DNA from: Henriciella sp965212615
GTDB lineage: Bacteria; Pseudomonadota; Alphaproteobacteria; Caulobacterales; Hyphomonadaceae
NCBI GenBank assembly: GCA_965212615.1
Contig: OZ243114.1
Location: forward strand, 1,550,001 to 1,614,000
Direction: 5' to 3'
DNA: 64,000 nucleotides
Every line of letters starts with the position of its first letter. Within the stretch, counting starts at the first letter, position 1. The notes below the pieces were generated by a model, which saw only the letters and a list, made by a program, of their open reading frames with translations, was not told the origin of the DNA and did no database searches. The position numbers and the translations under genes were made by a program. Shown here piece by piece: positions 9,123-18,549 of the stretch.

Positions 9123-10456
9123 GCCAGCCGTTTCAGCGCCCGCTCGCGGCCCATCAGAACCAGCATATCGCCGACACTCGGGCCGCGCTGCATGCCGGTG
9201 AGCGCCTTGCGCAGAGGCATGAACAGGCCTTTGCCCTTGCGCCCGGTCTCGGCTTTCAGGGCAGAGGTCCAGGCGCTCCAGGTTTCACTGGTCATCTCGC
9301 CATCCGGCAACAGCCCGGCTGCCGCACTGATAAAATCGCGATCTTCCGCATCGATGACAGGGGTGATGTCGCCAAACGCAACGGGCACGAATCGGGCCGC
9401 GTCTTCGACCGTCTCGCAATTCTCGCGGACCAGGAGCCAGAACGCTTGATTGGCCGCCTGAGGGTCGATTGCTGCGAGGCGCGGTTTGGCTGTCTCGAAT
9501 GACATGGCGTGCGTGATGGCTGCATTCAGGCTTTTCAGCTCGGCCTCATCAAACCGGGCCGGCGCCCGGCCGATCTTGTCGAAGGCGAACTCTTCGGCCA
9601 GCTGCGCCAGTGATTCGCGGATCTCGACATTGTCACTGGTGCCAAGCTTGCCGAGCAGCGCGCAGATCGCCAGCGGTTCAATCCCTTGCCCGCGCAGCTC
9701 GCCCATGCCGAGCGATCCGAGCCGTTTGGACAGGCTGGCGCCATCTGCGCCGACCAGCAGCGGCGTGTGGGCCATGCCTGGCGCCGTACCGCCCAGGGCC
9801 TGGAAGATTTCGATCTGCGCCCCGGAATTGGTGACATGATCTTCACCGCGCACGACATGCGTGATCCCGGCTTCGATATCATCGACACAGCTGGGCAGCG
9901 TGTAGAGATAAGACCCATCAGCGCGGATCAGCACCGGATCGGAGAGCGAGCTGGTATCAATCGCCTGCTCGCCGCGCACCAGGTCAGTCCAGACAATGCG
10001 TTCGCCGCTCAGCTTGAAGCGCCAGTGCGGCTTGCGCCCTTCGGCTTCGTAAGCGGCTTTGTCTTCGTCGGTCAGATTGAGGCCCGCGCGATTATAGACC
10101 GGCGGCTTGCCGCGAGCGCGTTGCAGCTTGCGCTGGCGGTCGAGTTCGTCTGCGGTCTCGTAACAGGCATAAAGCAGGCCCATCTCGCGCAGCTTGTCGG
10201 CAGCCGCATCATACTGATCGAACCGCTCCGACTGTTTGAACGTCTTGTCCCAGGTCAGGCCGAGCCAGGTCAGGTCATCCCGAATGCCCTGCTCATATTC
10301 TGCTGTTGAGCGCTCAGTATCGGTATCATCGATGCGCAGGATGAACGTCCCTCCCTGGCCCTTGGCGAACAGCCAATTGATCAGCGCGGTGCGGACATTT
10401 CCGACATGCAGCTTGCCAGTCGGCGACGGAGCAAAACGAACAACAGGTTTGGTCAT
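9119..10456 (-). CDS. gltX: Glutamate--tRNA ligase
   Basis: Class I aminoacyl-tRNA synthetase of 445 residues. The HIGH-type motif appears as KLHVGNVRTA right after RFAPSPTG, and the KMSKS-type motif as ASLSKRLGS. The C-terminal anticodon-binding half is present but somewhat shorter than in E. coli GltX (471 residues). Alphaproteobacteria often carry two GltX copies and make Gln-tRNA through GatCAB, so this may be the form also charging tRNA-Gln; the sequence alone does not decide. Start at 10456 by family match (MTKPVVRFAPSPTG). Confidence 0.93.
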   Translation of the reverse strand: MTKPVVRFAPSPTGKLHVGNVRTALINWLFAKGQGGTFILRIDDTDTERSTAEYEQGIRDDLTWLGLTWDKTFKQSERFDQYDAAADKLREMGLLYACYETADELDRQRKLQRARGKPPVYNRAGLNLTDEDKAAYEAEGRKPHWRFKLSGERIVWTDLVRGEQAIDTSSLSDPVLIRADGSYLYTLPSCVDDIEAGITHVVRGEDHVTNSGAQIEIFQALGGTAPGMAHTPLLVGADGASLSKRLGSLGMGELRGQGIEPLAICALLGKLGTSDNVEIRESLAQLAEEFAFDKIGRAPARFDEAELKSLNAAITHAMSFETAKPRLAAIDPQAANQAFWLLVRENCETVEDAARFVPVAFGDITPVIDAEDRDFISAAAGLLPDGEMTSETWSAWTSALKAETGRKGKGLFMPLRKALTGMQRGPSVGDMLVLMGRERALKRLA

Positions 10457-10600
10457 GGCAGAGCCTTCGAAACAGAGAAGCGCCCCTTGCACACGAAAAC
10501 GCCCAAAAAGCCAAGCCATTGCCGCCACATTTGACAGCGACCCTCGAGTCCCGGCAGAGCCAGAATAAGGGTACAGTACAGGGGCGAACGGGAGAGAATG

Positions 10601-11350
10601 ATGATCCGATTGACGTTAATGGCTCTGATGACCGGCTTGGTGATGACCGCCTGCAGCCCGGAAGCCCCACCGTCTGAACCGCCGCAAACCGATGCAGCTA
10701 ATGATGCAGGCACAGCGTCCACACTTGGCGAAGACCCGACTGATCTCGGCGAGATATTGACGCAGCCTGACGATATCCAAACCATCGGTTATCCAGAGGG
10801 CTGGGAAATGCAGCTCTACTGGTCAGGCGAATACCCGAACGGTTTCGCCGTGACAGCCGAAGGCGTCACCGTGATGGGGCATGAAACCATCACGTTCGAG
10901 GACTATCCGCCAATCTATTGCGGCCTGCCGCACAAGGCGACCTACAGTCCCTGGAATGTCGACCGGATGATTAATGACGAACTGGTCTTTGTCGCCATGA
11001 CTTTTCCGACCACATTCACGATCCATGAAGATACCAGTCTGGAAGTATTTGTCGGCGATGGCGTCGAGCAACTCGATCTCAAGACCGGAGATGTGCTGAC
11101 TTACAAGTCCTATATCGCCGAAGGCTTCTTCATCGCTGAAAAAGACGGCATTTCCTATGAGATGAACGAAGCTGCGCTGCCGCAAAGCACCGAGTTCGAG
11201 CAAGGTCCGGAAGATCAGGAATGGGTGCAGGTCACCTGTGATGATGCCGACAGAACCAAGGCCTGGGTCCTGTATGAGCAGGCCCTGCAGGCCCCGGGCA
11301 TCGAAGCTTATCAATATACCGGGTTTGGCGAGGCGGCGGATCTGCCCTGA
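10601..11350 (+). CDS. Lipoprotein of unknown function
   Basis: A 249-residue protein whose N-terminus (MTGLVMTAC) is a clear lipobox, so it should be lipidated and anchored in the envelope. A low-complexity acidic linker of about 40 residues follows, then a mature domain with several aromatic strands and four Cys (two pairs could form disulfides). I do not recognise the family. An ATG one codon earlier at 10598 is an alternative start. It lies 84 nt before a DUF1499 membrane protein gene on the same strand. Confidence 0.6.
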   Translation: MIRLTLMALMTGLVMTACSPEAPPSEPPQTDAANDAGTASTLGEDPTDLGEILTQPDDIQTIGYPEGWEMQLYWSGEYPNGFAVTAEGVTVMGHETITFEDYPPIYCGLPHKATYSPWNVDRMINDELVFVAMTFPTTFTIHEDTSLEVFVGDGVEQLDLKTGDVLTYKSYIAEGFFIAEKDGISYEMNEAALPQSTEFEQGPEDQEWVQVTCDDADRTKAWVLYEQALQAPGIEAYQYTGFGEAADLP

Positions 11351-11434
11351 CGCGGGCGGGGTCTGCCTGCGCAAAACATTTCCATCCGGCTCAGAATGGT
11401 CTATCTCGCCTGAAACACGGCAGAGGAGCCCCTT

Positions 11435-12322
11435 ATGAGCGAAGCCATCGAGACCCCGAAAGCCGGTTGGCGCATGAAACTCGCGATTTTCGCGCTCTGC
11501 GCCGCGATCTTCACGGCGTTATGGATGACGGTGGCAGCCCTCGGGACGCGCTTCGGCTGGTGGCCTTATCAAGTTGGACTGCTGCAAATGACGGCCCAGA
11601 TCGGCGGCCCGTTGGCCTTTGCCAGTGTCGGGCTCGGCATTCTTGCGCAGGTCATTGCGCTGATAAAAGCGCCGCGCAAACAAGCTTTCATCGTCGCGCT
11701 CGCCGCCACCCTGATCGCGTTTGCCATGGCTGGCCGCTTGCTCGGATTCAGAACCCAGGCCATGGCGGTCCCGCCCATCCATGACATTCAAACCGATTGG
11801 TCAGACCCGGTCGCCTTCTCGGCCGAGATGCTGGCCGTGCGAACCGCAGATGGCGCCGAGAATGACGCATCGGTCCTCAATCCGACGATCGATGATGAGC
11901 GCATTCCTGCCCCCTTGTTCGGTCGCCGCGTGGCTGACGTTCAGGAAGAGGCAGAGACGGCTGAAGGCGCGCGCGGCACCGTTTATCCGACGCTTGAGTC
12001 TTTGTATTTTGATCAATCACCAGACGACATTGCCGAACTGGTCGAGAGATCGATGCGAAAGAAGGGTTGGAAAATCGTCACACCCGCGCCCGCCAATGGC
12101 AATACCGGGGGCGACGTTGTGGTCGAAGCGACCCAGACTTCAGGCTGGTTTGGTTTCAAGGACGATGTGGTGGTGCGAATCCGCCCGGAGAATGGCGTCA
12201 CCCGCGTCGACATGCGTTCAATGAGCCGTGTCGGTCTGTCGGATCTCGGTGCCAATGCCAAGCGCATCTATGGCCTGATGGTTGAGCTTGAGGACCGCGC
12301 CGACGGCCGCCGCACGCCTTAG
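11435..12322 (+). CDS. DUF1499 domain membrane protein
   Basis: A 295-residue protein. Three transmembrane helices lie in the first 105 residues, followed by a soluble C-terminal DUF1499 domain. The domain is recognised by TSGWFGFKDDVVVRIRP and the closing SRVGLSDLGANAKRI, which is the most conserved stretch of the family. DUF1499 proteins have no proven function; the C-terminal domain is probably periplasmic or cytosolic next to the membrane. An upstream GAGG (AGAGGAGCCCCTT) provides the ribosome site. Confidence 0.8.
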   Translation: MSEAIETPKAGWRMKLAIFALCAAIFTALWMTVAALGTRFGWWPYQVGLLQMTAQIGGPLAFASVGLGILAQVIALIKAPRKQAFIVALAATLIAFAMAGRLLGFRTQAMAVPPIHDIQTDWSDPVAFSAEMLAVRTADGAENDASVLNPTIDDERIPAPLFGRRVADVQEEAETAEGARGTVYPTLESLYFDQSPDDIAELVERSMRKKGWKIVTPAPANGNTGGDVVVEATQTSGWFGFKDDVVVRIRPENGVTRVDMRSMSRVGLSDLGANAKRIYGLMVELEDRADGRRTP

Positions 12323-12564
12323 GCAGAGGCCCGCCTTGCCGTTCTCCTGACGCAAGTCAGGATCGATGGCGGTCGAGAGCCTCATCAGCCAGCCGCCATG
12401 GGTGCCAACGTGCGTTGGCAAACCGGGCTTGGGGGCGGGTTCAATCCCCCTTCAATCCCCTCAGGGCGGACGCTCGTGAGCGGGGAGCTCGCATGACCAC
12501 GTTTCCGACGGCACCTGCCTGGCGCAGGTAGCGGCGGCGTATGGGGGGATTTCCCCTTTTTAGC
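12323..12564. other. Non-coding stretch between convergent genes
   Basis: I see no credible gene. The stretch has a run of CCCC-rich sequence and two short hairpins: ACCTG-CC-TGGCGCAGGT near 12510-12530, and GGGGATTTCCCC near 12545-12556. It leads into the long inverted repeat at 12565-12643. Confidence 0.4.
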
Positions 12565-12643
12565 CTCATCCTGAGCGAAGTCGAAGGACGCGGCGTGCGC
12601 TCAGAAGCCCGGCCCTTGATCCTTCGACTTCGCTCAGGATGAG
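12565..12643. repeat. 24-bp perfect inverted repeat (REP-like, likely bidirectional terminator)
   Basis: Arms at 12565-12588 and 12620-12643 are exact reverse complements over 24 bp (core TGAGCGAAGTCGAAGGA), with a 31-nt loop. It lies between two converging genes (DUF1499 and the metallo-hydrolase). Sequences of this type are scattered in many alphaproteobacterial genomes. It could form a very stable hairpin in transcripts from either side. A similar but weaker element with CCGGACTCGATCCGG lies at about 44451-44467. Confidence 0.8.
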
Positions 12644-12677
12644 GGCCTCTGCATTCTTTTGTCAGTTCGGTAAATTC

Positions 12678-13589
12678 CTAAGCGTCAACCTTGGTCAGAC
12701 GAAACTCGCTCTGAACCACCGGGCGGGCATCACTGGCAATGACGCGGCCTTCATCGATCAGCTTGAACATATGCCCGAGCAGGCTCATGCAGGCGGCCGG
12801 GAACAGCCGCTCTTCCAGACCGACATACATGGTCTTCACCATGTCCGGGATCGAGCTCACACCAGCCTTCATCTGCGCGATGACGCCGTCTTCGCGATCC
12901 TGGCGGTGCTGGCGATAGGCCTGGATGAATTCCTTGACGAAGGCCTGGCCTTCAATCGGCGAGCCATGGGTTGGCCAGAGAATGTCGAAATCGCGCGCTT
13001 CGATCTTGTCGAGACTGTCAAAATAATCGGCCATATTGCCGTCTGGCGGCGCCACAATGGTCGTCGACCAGCCCATGATATGGTCACCGCTGAGGCAGGC
13101 ATTTTCTTGCTTCAGCGCAAAGCAGAGATGATTGGTCGTGTGTCCCGGCGTCTCGATGGTCTCCAGCGTCCAGCCTGGGCCTTCGAACAGATCGCCATCC
13201 GATGTGCATTCATCCGGCGAGAATCCCGGATCATCTTCGCTGCCAAGTTCGCCCTTGGCGGTCGGCTCACCGCAGCCCTTGGCATAGACTTTACAGCCGG
13301 CCCAGTCAGCCAGAGGCCGGGCCAGAGGCGAGTGATCGGAATGGCCATGCGAGACCAGGATACATTTCACCGTCTCGCCGTCGAGCGCGGCTTTCAAAGC
13401 CTCGAAATGGGTTTCATCATGCGGGCCCGGGTCAATCACCGCGACTTCGCCATGGCCGATAATGTAGACGCCAGTGCCGACATAAGTGAACGGGCCGGGA
13501 TTGTTGGCGACGACGCGCCGGATCAGCGGAGAGACTTGCTCCACTTTTCCATATTCAAATTCAATTTCACGCACAAATGGAATGGCCAT
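12678..13589 (-). CDS. MBL-fold metallo-hydrolase (LACTB2-like)
   Basis: A 303-residue metallo-beta-lactamase-fold hydrolase. The metal ligands are visible: SHGHSDHS (HxHxDH) near residue 81, TPGHTTNH in the middle and LSGDHIMG with the bridging Asp. A C-terminal winged-helix-like segment of about 80 residues matches the LACTB2/RNase-like subgroup found in many Proteobacteria. The substrate is unknown; family members act on thioesters, nucleic acids or small lactones. Start at 13589 gives a standard N-terminus. The ATP-grasp-like gene lies upstream on the same strand, 71 nt away. Confidence 0.85.
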   Translation of the reverse strand: MAIPFVREIEFEYGKVEQVSPLIRRVVANNPGPFTYVGTGVYIIGHGEVAVIDPGPHDETHFEALKAALDGETVKCILVSHGHSDHSPLARPLADWAGCKVYAKGCGEPTAKGELGSEDDPGFSPDECTSDGDLFEGPGWTLETIETPGHTTNHLCFALKQENACLSGDHIMGWSTTIVAPPDGNMADYFDSLDKIEARDFDILWPTHGSPIEGQAFVKEFIQAYRQHRQDREDGVIAQMKAGVSSIPDMVKTMYVGLEERLFPAACMSLLGHMFKLIDEGRVIASDARPVVQSEFRLTKVDA

Positions 13590-13660
13590 GGGAGTTTGCT
13601 GTCTTGTTTCTTCTGATTGTGTTCTGGGACGTCCTGCCCTGATTTCGCAAGTCCGGCAAA

Positions 13661-14593
13661 CTACCTACGTTTCGGCGCAAACGCGGCGACAAAGGCCTTG
13701 GCCATACGGCGGGTCGATTTCAGCTTGTCGCCAAGCTTGAGCGCGACCGGGGGGCCCATATCGGTTTTGTTCGCATCGACAATATAGATCTTGCCGGATG
13801 CGTTGTCGCGTAGCACGTCGACCCCGCCCCATTCCAGACCGATCTCTTCAGCAAATCGTGAGATCACGCGAAGTTCATCTTCCGAGTAGCAGTTTTGCGG
13901 CGTATCGAGCAAAACTTCAGCATTCTCGTTCAGGAAACGCCGGGCAATGGCGCGGCGCTTGCGGAAGACGACAGCCGGCTTGCCGCCGCAAATCGAGCAG
14001 CGCAAATCTTCGATCAGGCCGCCCTCAATCTCATTGTCGACCAGAACCTGATAGGTCTTGTCCGGCTGCGGTTCGATCGGGCCTTCCAGAATGCGGCCAT
14101 CATGACAGGCATTCTTTTCTGACTTCTCGACCATGGTGCCGGGAAAAGTTCGTGGATCGACAGCCAGGCTGTAACCAGCGGCGCGCTCAAACGCAGCGGC
14201 GACGTTAGATTTGGAAATGTCGGTGCAGCCAAAATTGACCAGTTTCGCCCCTGGCTTGGTCTTGGGCGGCGTATGATTCGCCTCGGTGGAATCGTCAAAC
14301 TGGAAGACAATGTCAGCAATGCTGGTATCCGAGATCAGCTTCGCGCCAGAGGCATGCATGACCGGCCAGATGAAGTACCAGGGCCGCGGCTTTTCCGGAT
14401 AGAAAGCGATGGTCGGGCGCTTGTGGCCGGTGACTCGTCGCCAGGTCCGCCAGGACTGAGCCAGGGTATAGAATGTCAGCCAGGTAAAGATGTCATTGGC
14501 CAGTTCGCGCGTCGCCGGCACACGGTGTCCGGTCTTTTTGACCAGCCAGGCTCCATCTTCATATTTAAAGTCTGTCAGCCAGTTTCGTGACAT
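13661..14593 (-). CDS. ATP-grasp-like protein of unknown function
   Basis: A 310-residue protein. The C-terminal part has the ATP-grasp layout: a RCSICGGKPAVVFRKRR segment, then LEWGGVDVLRD and the Mg-binding-like IYIVDANKTDMGPP. A CSICGG Cys pair is unusual for the fold. The N-terminal half (residues 1-110) is rich in Trp and basic residues and unassigned. The ribosome site AAGGAG sits 6 nt before the ATG at 14593. It may ligate an acyl or amino group in cell-surface or secondary metabolism, but no neighbour supports a choice. Confidence 0.65.
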   Translation of the reverse strand: MSRNWLTDFKYEDGAWLVKKTGHRVPATRELANDIFTWLTFYTLAQSWRTWRRVTGHKRPTIAFYPEKPRPWYFIWPVMHASGAKLISDTSIADIVFQFDDSTEANHTPPKTKPGAKLVNFGCTDISKSNVAAAFERAAGYSLAVDPRTFPGTMVEKSEKNACHDGRILEGPIEPQPDKTYQVLVDNEIEGGLIEDLRCSICGGKPAVVFRKRRAIARRFLNENAEVLLDTPQNCYSEDELRVISRFAEEIGLEWGGVDVLRDNASGKIYIVDANKTDMGPPVALKLGDKLKSTRRMAKAFVAAFAPKRR

Positions 14594-14713
14594 ACTTTAC
14601 TCCTTCAGCCTTCGCAGCGGCCTTTTATGCTGAACTCGCATTTTGTGACCAGGCTAGCAAGGACTTTTGGTCACCTGAAGTGAATAAATGCTCACAAAGC
14701 CTTGAGGCAACCT

Positions 14714-15124
14714 TTATAGCAGCGGCTTCAGCGCCGACAGATCATATCCCGCCCCGGCAGCCGCATCGACGACTTCCTCGCCCATGCCCTGCCCGCCATG
14801 GGTCAAGGCCCATGCCGTGATCGACCGCGTGCCGGTCCGACAATAAGCCAGCACCGGCGCTGGCGCCTCGGCCAGGGCGGCGCCGAAACGCTCGAGAATG
14901 TCCGGCGTTGGCGCACCCGCAAACGGGATCGCCACAAAAGTCAGCCCCAACGCCTCGGCCTTGGCGCGGATGGCGCCCATGCGCGGCTGGTCGATGCCGC
15001 CTTCGCCATCCGGGCGGTTGGCGATCAAGGTCTTGTATCCGGCGTCGACAATCGCCTGCACATCGCTTTCGTCAATTTGCGGCGCGACGGCGAACCCGTC
15101 GGTGACTTTGCGGATTTCTGTCAT
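14714..15124 (-). CDS. DUF442 / TIGR01244 family sulfurtransferase-phosphatase-like protein
   Basis: A 136-residue protein with a tyrosine-phosphatase-like fold. The active-site loop is LAYCRTGTRS (Cys-x5-Arg), and the N-terminal TEIRKVTDGFAVAPQI and LIANRPDGE match TIGR01244 proteins, which occur alone or fused to MBL-fold persulfide dioxygenases (Blh). A role in sulfide or persulfide handling is inferred from those relatives. The start at 15124 is set by family match and an upstream GGAG; a longer frame to 15229 adds 35 residues without similarity. Confidence 0.82.
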   Translation of the reverse strand: MTEIRKVTDGFAVAPQIDESDVQAIVDAGYKTLIANRPDGEGGIDQPRMGAIRAKAEALGLTFVAIPFAGAPTPDILERFGAALAEAPAPVLAYCRTGTRSITAWALTHGGQGMGEEVVDAAAGAGYDLSALKPLL

Positions 15125-15250
15125 GGGAGGGGCTCCAGTGTAGATGAGCGTTGACTTTGCGTCTGAGGGCGTGAACGTAAGAAGTGTTGACGGGGCTGCC
15201 AAGCCCTTCGTGTTGAATCTAATGCACATAAAATAAGGGACGCCGGAACC

Positions 15251-16222
15251 GTGTCAGCTCTGCAGCGTATCGCCTCGCGCATTCCCTGGGCCTATACGGG
15301 CCGCCGCTTATTGATTGCGATTCCGACCTTGCTGGTCATCATCACCGTTGCCTTCTTCATGATGCGGATGGCGCCTGGCGGGCCGTTTGATGGGGAACGC
15401 AAGCTCAACGCCGCGACCGAGGCCGCCTTGAATGCCAAGTTCGGGCTCGATAAGCCGCTCTGGCAACAATATACAGACTATCTCTGGGGCGTGTTGCAGC
15501 TCGATTTCGGGCCCAGCATGAAGACGCTCGGCAAGAGCGTGAATGACCTCATCGCGGACGGCCTGCCGATCAGTCTGGCGATTGGATTCCTGTCAATCAC
15601 GCTGGCCATTATTGTCGGCACCGCGATGGGCATATTCGCCGGCCTGCGCCAAAACACGGCCGGCGACTATTCGGTTATGGGCTTTGCCATGGCGGGGATT
15701 TCGATCCCGACTTTCGTCACCGGACCAATCCTGATTCTGATCTTCGCCCTGACCTTCAGCATTTTCGCAGTTGGCGGCCTCGGCACCTATCCCAATATCG
15801 GGATGAGCTTGCACAATATGACCCTGCCTGTGGTCACCCTCGCTTTGCCCCAGATCGCGATCATCTCGCGCCTGATGCGCGCCAGCGTGATCGAGACCAT
15901 GCGCTCTGGTCATATCCGCACCGCCCGGGCCAAGGGCCTGTCAGAACGCGATGTGGTGTTGAAGCATGCTTTGCCATCAGCCATCCTGCCGCTGGTCTCT
16001 TATGTCGGCCCCGCCATGGCCCGGGTGATGACCGGCTCGCTGGTGATTGAGCGGATCTTCGGCCTGCCGGGCATGGGCTCTTATTTTGTCGATGGCGCGA
16101 TCAATCGCGACTACACGCTGGTGATGGGCGCGCTGATTATCTATGCGACCCTGATCGTCCTGTTCAATCTGGTGGCGGATATTCTCTACGCCCTGCTCGA
16201 TCCGAAGGTGAAGTATGACTGA
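15251..16222 (+). CDS. Oligopeptide/dipeptide ABC transporter permease, OppB/DppB type
   Basis: A 323-residue inner-membrane permease with six helices. The EAA-loop region (RTARAKGLSERDVVLKHALPSA, cut here into RTARAKGLSERD and HALPSAILP) and the C-terminal IFGLPGMGSYFVDGAINRDY are standard. It begins with GTG. The next gene (OppC type) overlaps by 8 nt, so translation is coupled. The usual solute-binding protein (OppA) and ATPases (OppD/OppF) are absent from both flanks: upstream lies a divergent DUF442 gene and downstream a convergent argD. The partner subunits must be encoded elsewhere. Confidence 0.9.
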   Translation: MSALQRIASRIPWAYTGRRLLIAIPTLLVIITVAFFMMRMAPGGPFDGERKLNAATEAALNAKFGLDKPLWQQYTDYLWGVLQLDFGPSMKTLGKSVNDLIADGLPISLAIGFLSITLAIIVGTAMGIFAGLRQNTAGDYSVMGFAMAGISIPTFVTGPILILIFALTFSIFAVGGLGTYPNIGMSLHNMTLPVVTLALPQIAIISRLMRASVIETMRSGHIRTARAKGLSERDVVLKHALPSAILPLVSYVGPAMARVMTGSLVIERIFGLPGMGSYFVDGAINRDYTLVMGALIIYATLIVLFNLVADILYALLDPKVKYD

Positions 16223-17117
16223 TACGATGGACCTGACCGGCCGCAAACAGGCAGTGGAAACCGCCATTCAAGGCGGCCGTTCGCTGTGGGATGATGCGCG
16301 CGCGCGCCTGTTTCGCAACAAGGCGGCGGTGGTGTCGATGTGGGTGCTCGGGGTGATGGTGGCGATCGCCCTCTTCGGGCCGCTGGTCTGGGTCCACGAT
16401 TACAAGCAGATTTCGAATAATGTCGAACTCGCCCCGACCTTTGAAAACCTGCACCTGCTCGGCACGGATACGCAAGGCCGCGACAGCCTCGCGCGGCTGA
16501 TGATCGGGCTGCGCATCTCGCTCGCGGTCGGCCTGGTAGCGACGATTGTATCGCTGATCATTGGCGTCACCTGGGGCGCGGTGGCGGGCTTTGTCGGCGG
16601 CCGTGTCGACAATATCATGATGCGCTTTGTCGACGTGCTTTATGCGATGCCCTTCATCTTCTTTGTCATCCTGTTGCTGACGGTGTTTGGCCGCAACATC
16701 ATCCTCATCTTTGCCGCCATCGGCGCGGTCGAGTGGCTGACCATGAGCCGGATCGTGCGCGGCCAGACCCTGGCCTTGAAGAATATGGAATTCATCGAAG
16801 CTGCCCGCGCCACCGGCGTGCCATTCTTCACCACCATTCGCCGCCACATCATCCCCAATGTGGTTGGCCCGGTCGCCGTCTACGTGACCCTGACCATCCC
16901 GGTCGTGATTCTGGCCGAGAGCTTCCTGTCCTTCCTCGGGCTTGGCGTCAACGAGCCGCTGACCTCGCTCGGTGTGCTGATCTCGGACGGCGCCAAGGAG
17001 ATGCAGGACAAGCCATGGATGCTGCTCGCCCCGGCGCTGACCATGATGATCACGCTGCTCTGCCTGAACTTTATCGGCGACGGCCTGCGCGACGCGCTGG
17101 ACCCGAAAGAGCGCTAG
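16215..17117 (+). CDS. Oligopeptide/dipeptide ABC transporter permease, OppC/DppC type
   Basis: A 300-residue partner permease. A cytosolic N-terminus of about 40 residues precedes the first helix, then comes the typical HLLGTDTQGRDSLARLM, five more helices, and the EAA loop EAARATGVPFFTTIRRHIIP. The C-terminus FIGDGLRDALDPK is the family ending. It forms the membrane pore with the OppB-type protein. The stop codon overlaps the end of the convergent argD gene. Confidence 0.9.
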   Translation: MTDTMDLTGRKQAVETAIQGGRSLWDDARARLFRNKAAVVSMWVLGVMVAIALFGPLVWVHDYKQISNNVELAPTFENLHLLGTDTQGRDSLARLMIGLRISLAVGLVATIVSLIIGVTWGAVAGFVGGRVDNIMMRFVDVLYAMPFIFFVILLLTVFGRNIILIFAAIGAVEWLTMSRIVRGQTLALKNMEFIEAARATGVPFFTTIRRHIIPNVVGPVAVYVTLTIPVVILAESFLSFLGLGVNEPLTSLGVLISDGAKEMQDKPWMLLAPALTMMITLLCLNFIGDGLRDALDPKER

Positions 17118-18307
17118 GTCGCGATCTCCCAGCTGCCCAGCGCGGCATCCATAATCCCAACCGCCTCGCGGACATCGCCATCTTCGATCACCAGCGGTGG
17201 TGCCAGGCGCAGGACATTGTTGCCGGCAACGCCCACAAGCAGGCCGTTTTCGCGGCAGAGATTCTGCACCGGCTTCGGCAAGGCCTTGAGCTGCAAGCCT
17301 GTCAGCAGGCCCTTGCCAGTGACCCCGGCCACTTTGTCCGGATGGCTGTCAGCAAGAGATTTCAACCCTTGCGCCACTGTGCCTGAGACCCGGCGCACCT
17401 GGGCCAGGAAGTCCTCGTCGGAAATCAGATCCCAGACGACATTGCCCACCGCCATGGCCAGCGGATTGCCGCCATAGGTCGAGCCATGGCTGCCAGGCTG
17501 CATGACGCTGCCGGCTGCTTCGGTGGTCAGGCAGGCCCCGAACGGGAAGCCGCCGCCAACGCCTTTGGCGACGCACATGATGTCCGGCTCGGCATCAGTG
17601 GCCCATTCATGCGCGAACAATTGGCCGGTCCGGCCCATGCCGCACTGAACCTCGTCATAAATCAGCAGCGCGCCGCGCTCGTCGCACAGCTTGCGCAGCG
17701 CTGTCAGGTCTTCCTCTGGCAGAGCGCGGACACCGCCCTCGCCTTGGACCGGCTCGATCAGAACCGCTGCGGTTTTATTGGTCACAGCCGCGTCGAGGCC
17801 GTCCTTGTCGCCCCACTCTACTTGCGTGAAGCCCGGCAAAGCCGGTCCGAAGCCCTCGAGATATTTCGGATTGCCGCCCGCATTGATCGCGCCGAGCGAG
17901 CGGCCATGAAATGCGCCGGTAAAGGTGACGATCTCATAGCGGTCAGGATCGCCATTTGCCCAATGATACTTGCGCGCTGTTTTCAGCGCGCATTCAATCG
18001 CCTCGGTGCCAGAATTGGTGAAAAAGACACGGTCAGCGAATGGCAGACGGTCGCACATCTTGCGCGCCAATTCCTCGCCCGCTGGAACGCGGAACATGTT
18101 GGACGTGTGCCAGAGCTTCGCCGCCTGGCCTTGCAGCGCTTCAACCATGGCCGGGTGGGAATGCCCGAGCGCGCTGACGGCAATGCCTGCGACAAAGTCG
18201 AGATAGGACTTGCCGTCCTCGGTGATCAGGCGCACGCCCTCCCCACGCTCGAACGCTTCTTCCGGGGGACGATATACCGGCATGATGTGCTGACGCGGAT
18301 CGGACAT
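17114..18307 (-). CDS. argD: Acetylornithine aminotransferase
   Basis: PLP-dependent class III aminotransferase (397 residues) acting in arginine biosynthesis and often also in the succinyl-DAP step of lysine synthesis. The catalytic Lys sits in CVAKGVGGGFPFG, the cofactor Asp in LLIYDEVQCGMGRTG, and TNSGTEAIECALK marks the phosphate loop. It starts at 18307 with AGGAGA 8 nt upstream. argF, the usual downstream partner in Caulobacter-like genomes, is not next to it; convergent opp genes are. An 8+8 bp palindrome lies about 80-100 nt upstream. Confidence 0.92.
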   Translation of the reverse strand: MSDPRQHIMPVYRPPEEAFERGEGVRLITEDGKSYLDFVAGIAVSALGHSHPAMVEALQGQAAKLWHTSNMFRVPAGEELARKMCDRLPFADRVFFTNSGTEAIECALKTARKYHWANGDPDRYEIVTFTGAFHGRSLGAINAGGNPKYLEGFGPALPGFTQVEWGDKDGLDAAVTNKTAAVLIEPVQGEGGVRALPEEDLTALRKLCDERGALLIYDEVQCGMGRTGQLFAHEWATDAEPDIMCVAKGVGGGFPFGACLTTEAAGSVMQPGSHGSTYGGNPLAMAVGNVVWDLISDEDFLAQVRRVSGTVAQGLKSLADSHPDKVAGVTGKGLLTGLQLKALPKPVQNLCRENGLLVGVAGNNVLRLAPPLVIEDGDVREAVGIMDAALGSWEIAT

Positions 18308-18388
18308 TGAATTCTCCTGTCTGAGTCTGATTATCGCTTGGCTTTACCCTTCAGCGCACGCTTGGCGAGGCTCTGCATGAAAGTCAAC

Positions 18389-18410
18389 ACATGCCCTGTT
18401 CGGGGCATGT
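18389..18410. promoter_or_regulatory. Palindrome upstream of argD (possible operator)
   Basis: ACATGCCC and GGGCATGT form a perfect 8-bp dyad around a 6-nt centre, about 80-100 nt before the argD start. It could be a repressor site or a leader hairpin. No T-run follows on either strand, so it is not a terminator. Confidence 0.35.
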
Positions 18411-18515
18411 TTCTGCCGCCATGCTACAAATGAGACAAGAAAATGCCGCGAGGCGGAATTTTCGCAGATGAATTTTCCTTACAAAATTTTCAGGCGAGAA
18501 TTTTGTGATCCACCC

Positions 18516-18543
18516 TTGACGAAAAACGATAAACAGTTATTGT
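18516..18543 (+). promoter_or_regulatory. Candidate sigma-70 promoter
   Basis: TTGACG and TATTGT are separated by 16 nt in a gene-free region. No coding sequence follows on this strand, so it would drive a non-coding transcript. Matches to the consensus are 5/6 and 4/6. Confidence 0.3.
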
Positions 18544-18549
18544 TTTTCA

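Noticed and set aside
12639..13616. 325-codon open frame on the plus strand
   Set aside because: Antisense to the MBL-fold hydrolase, whose metal motifs are complete.
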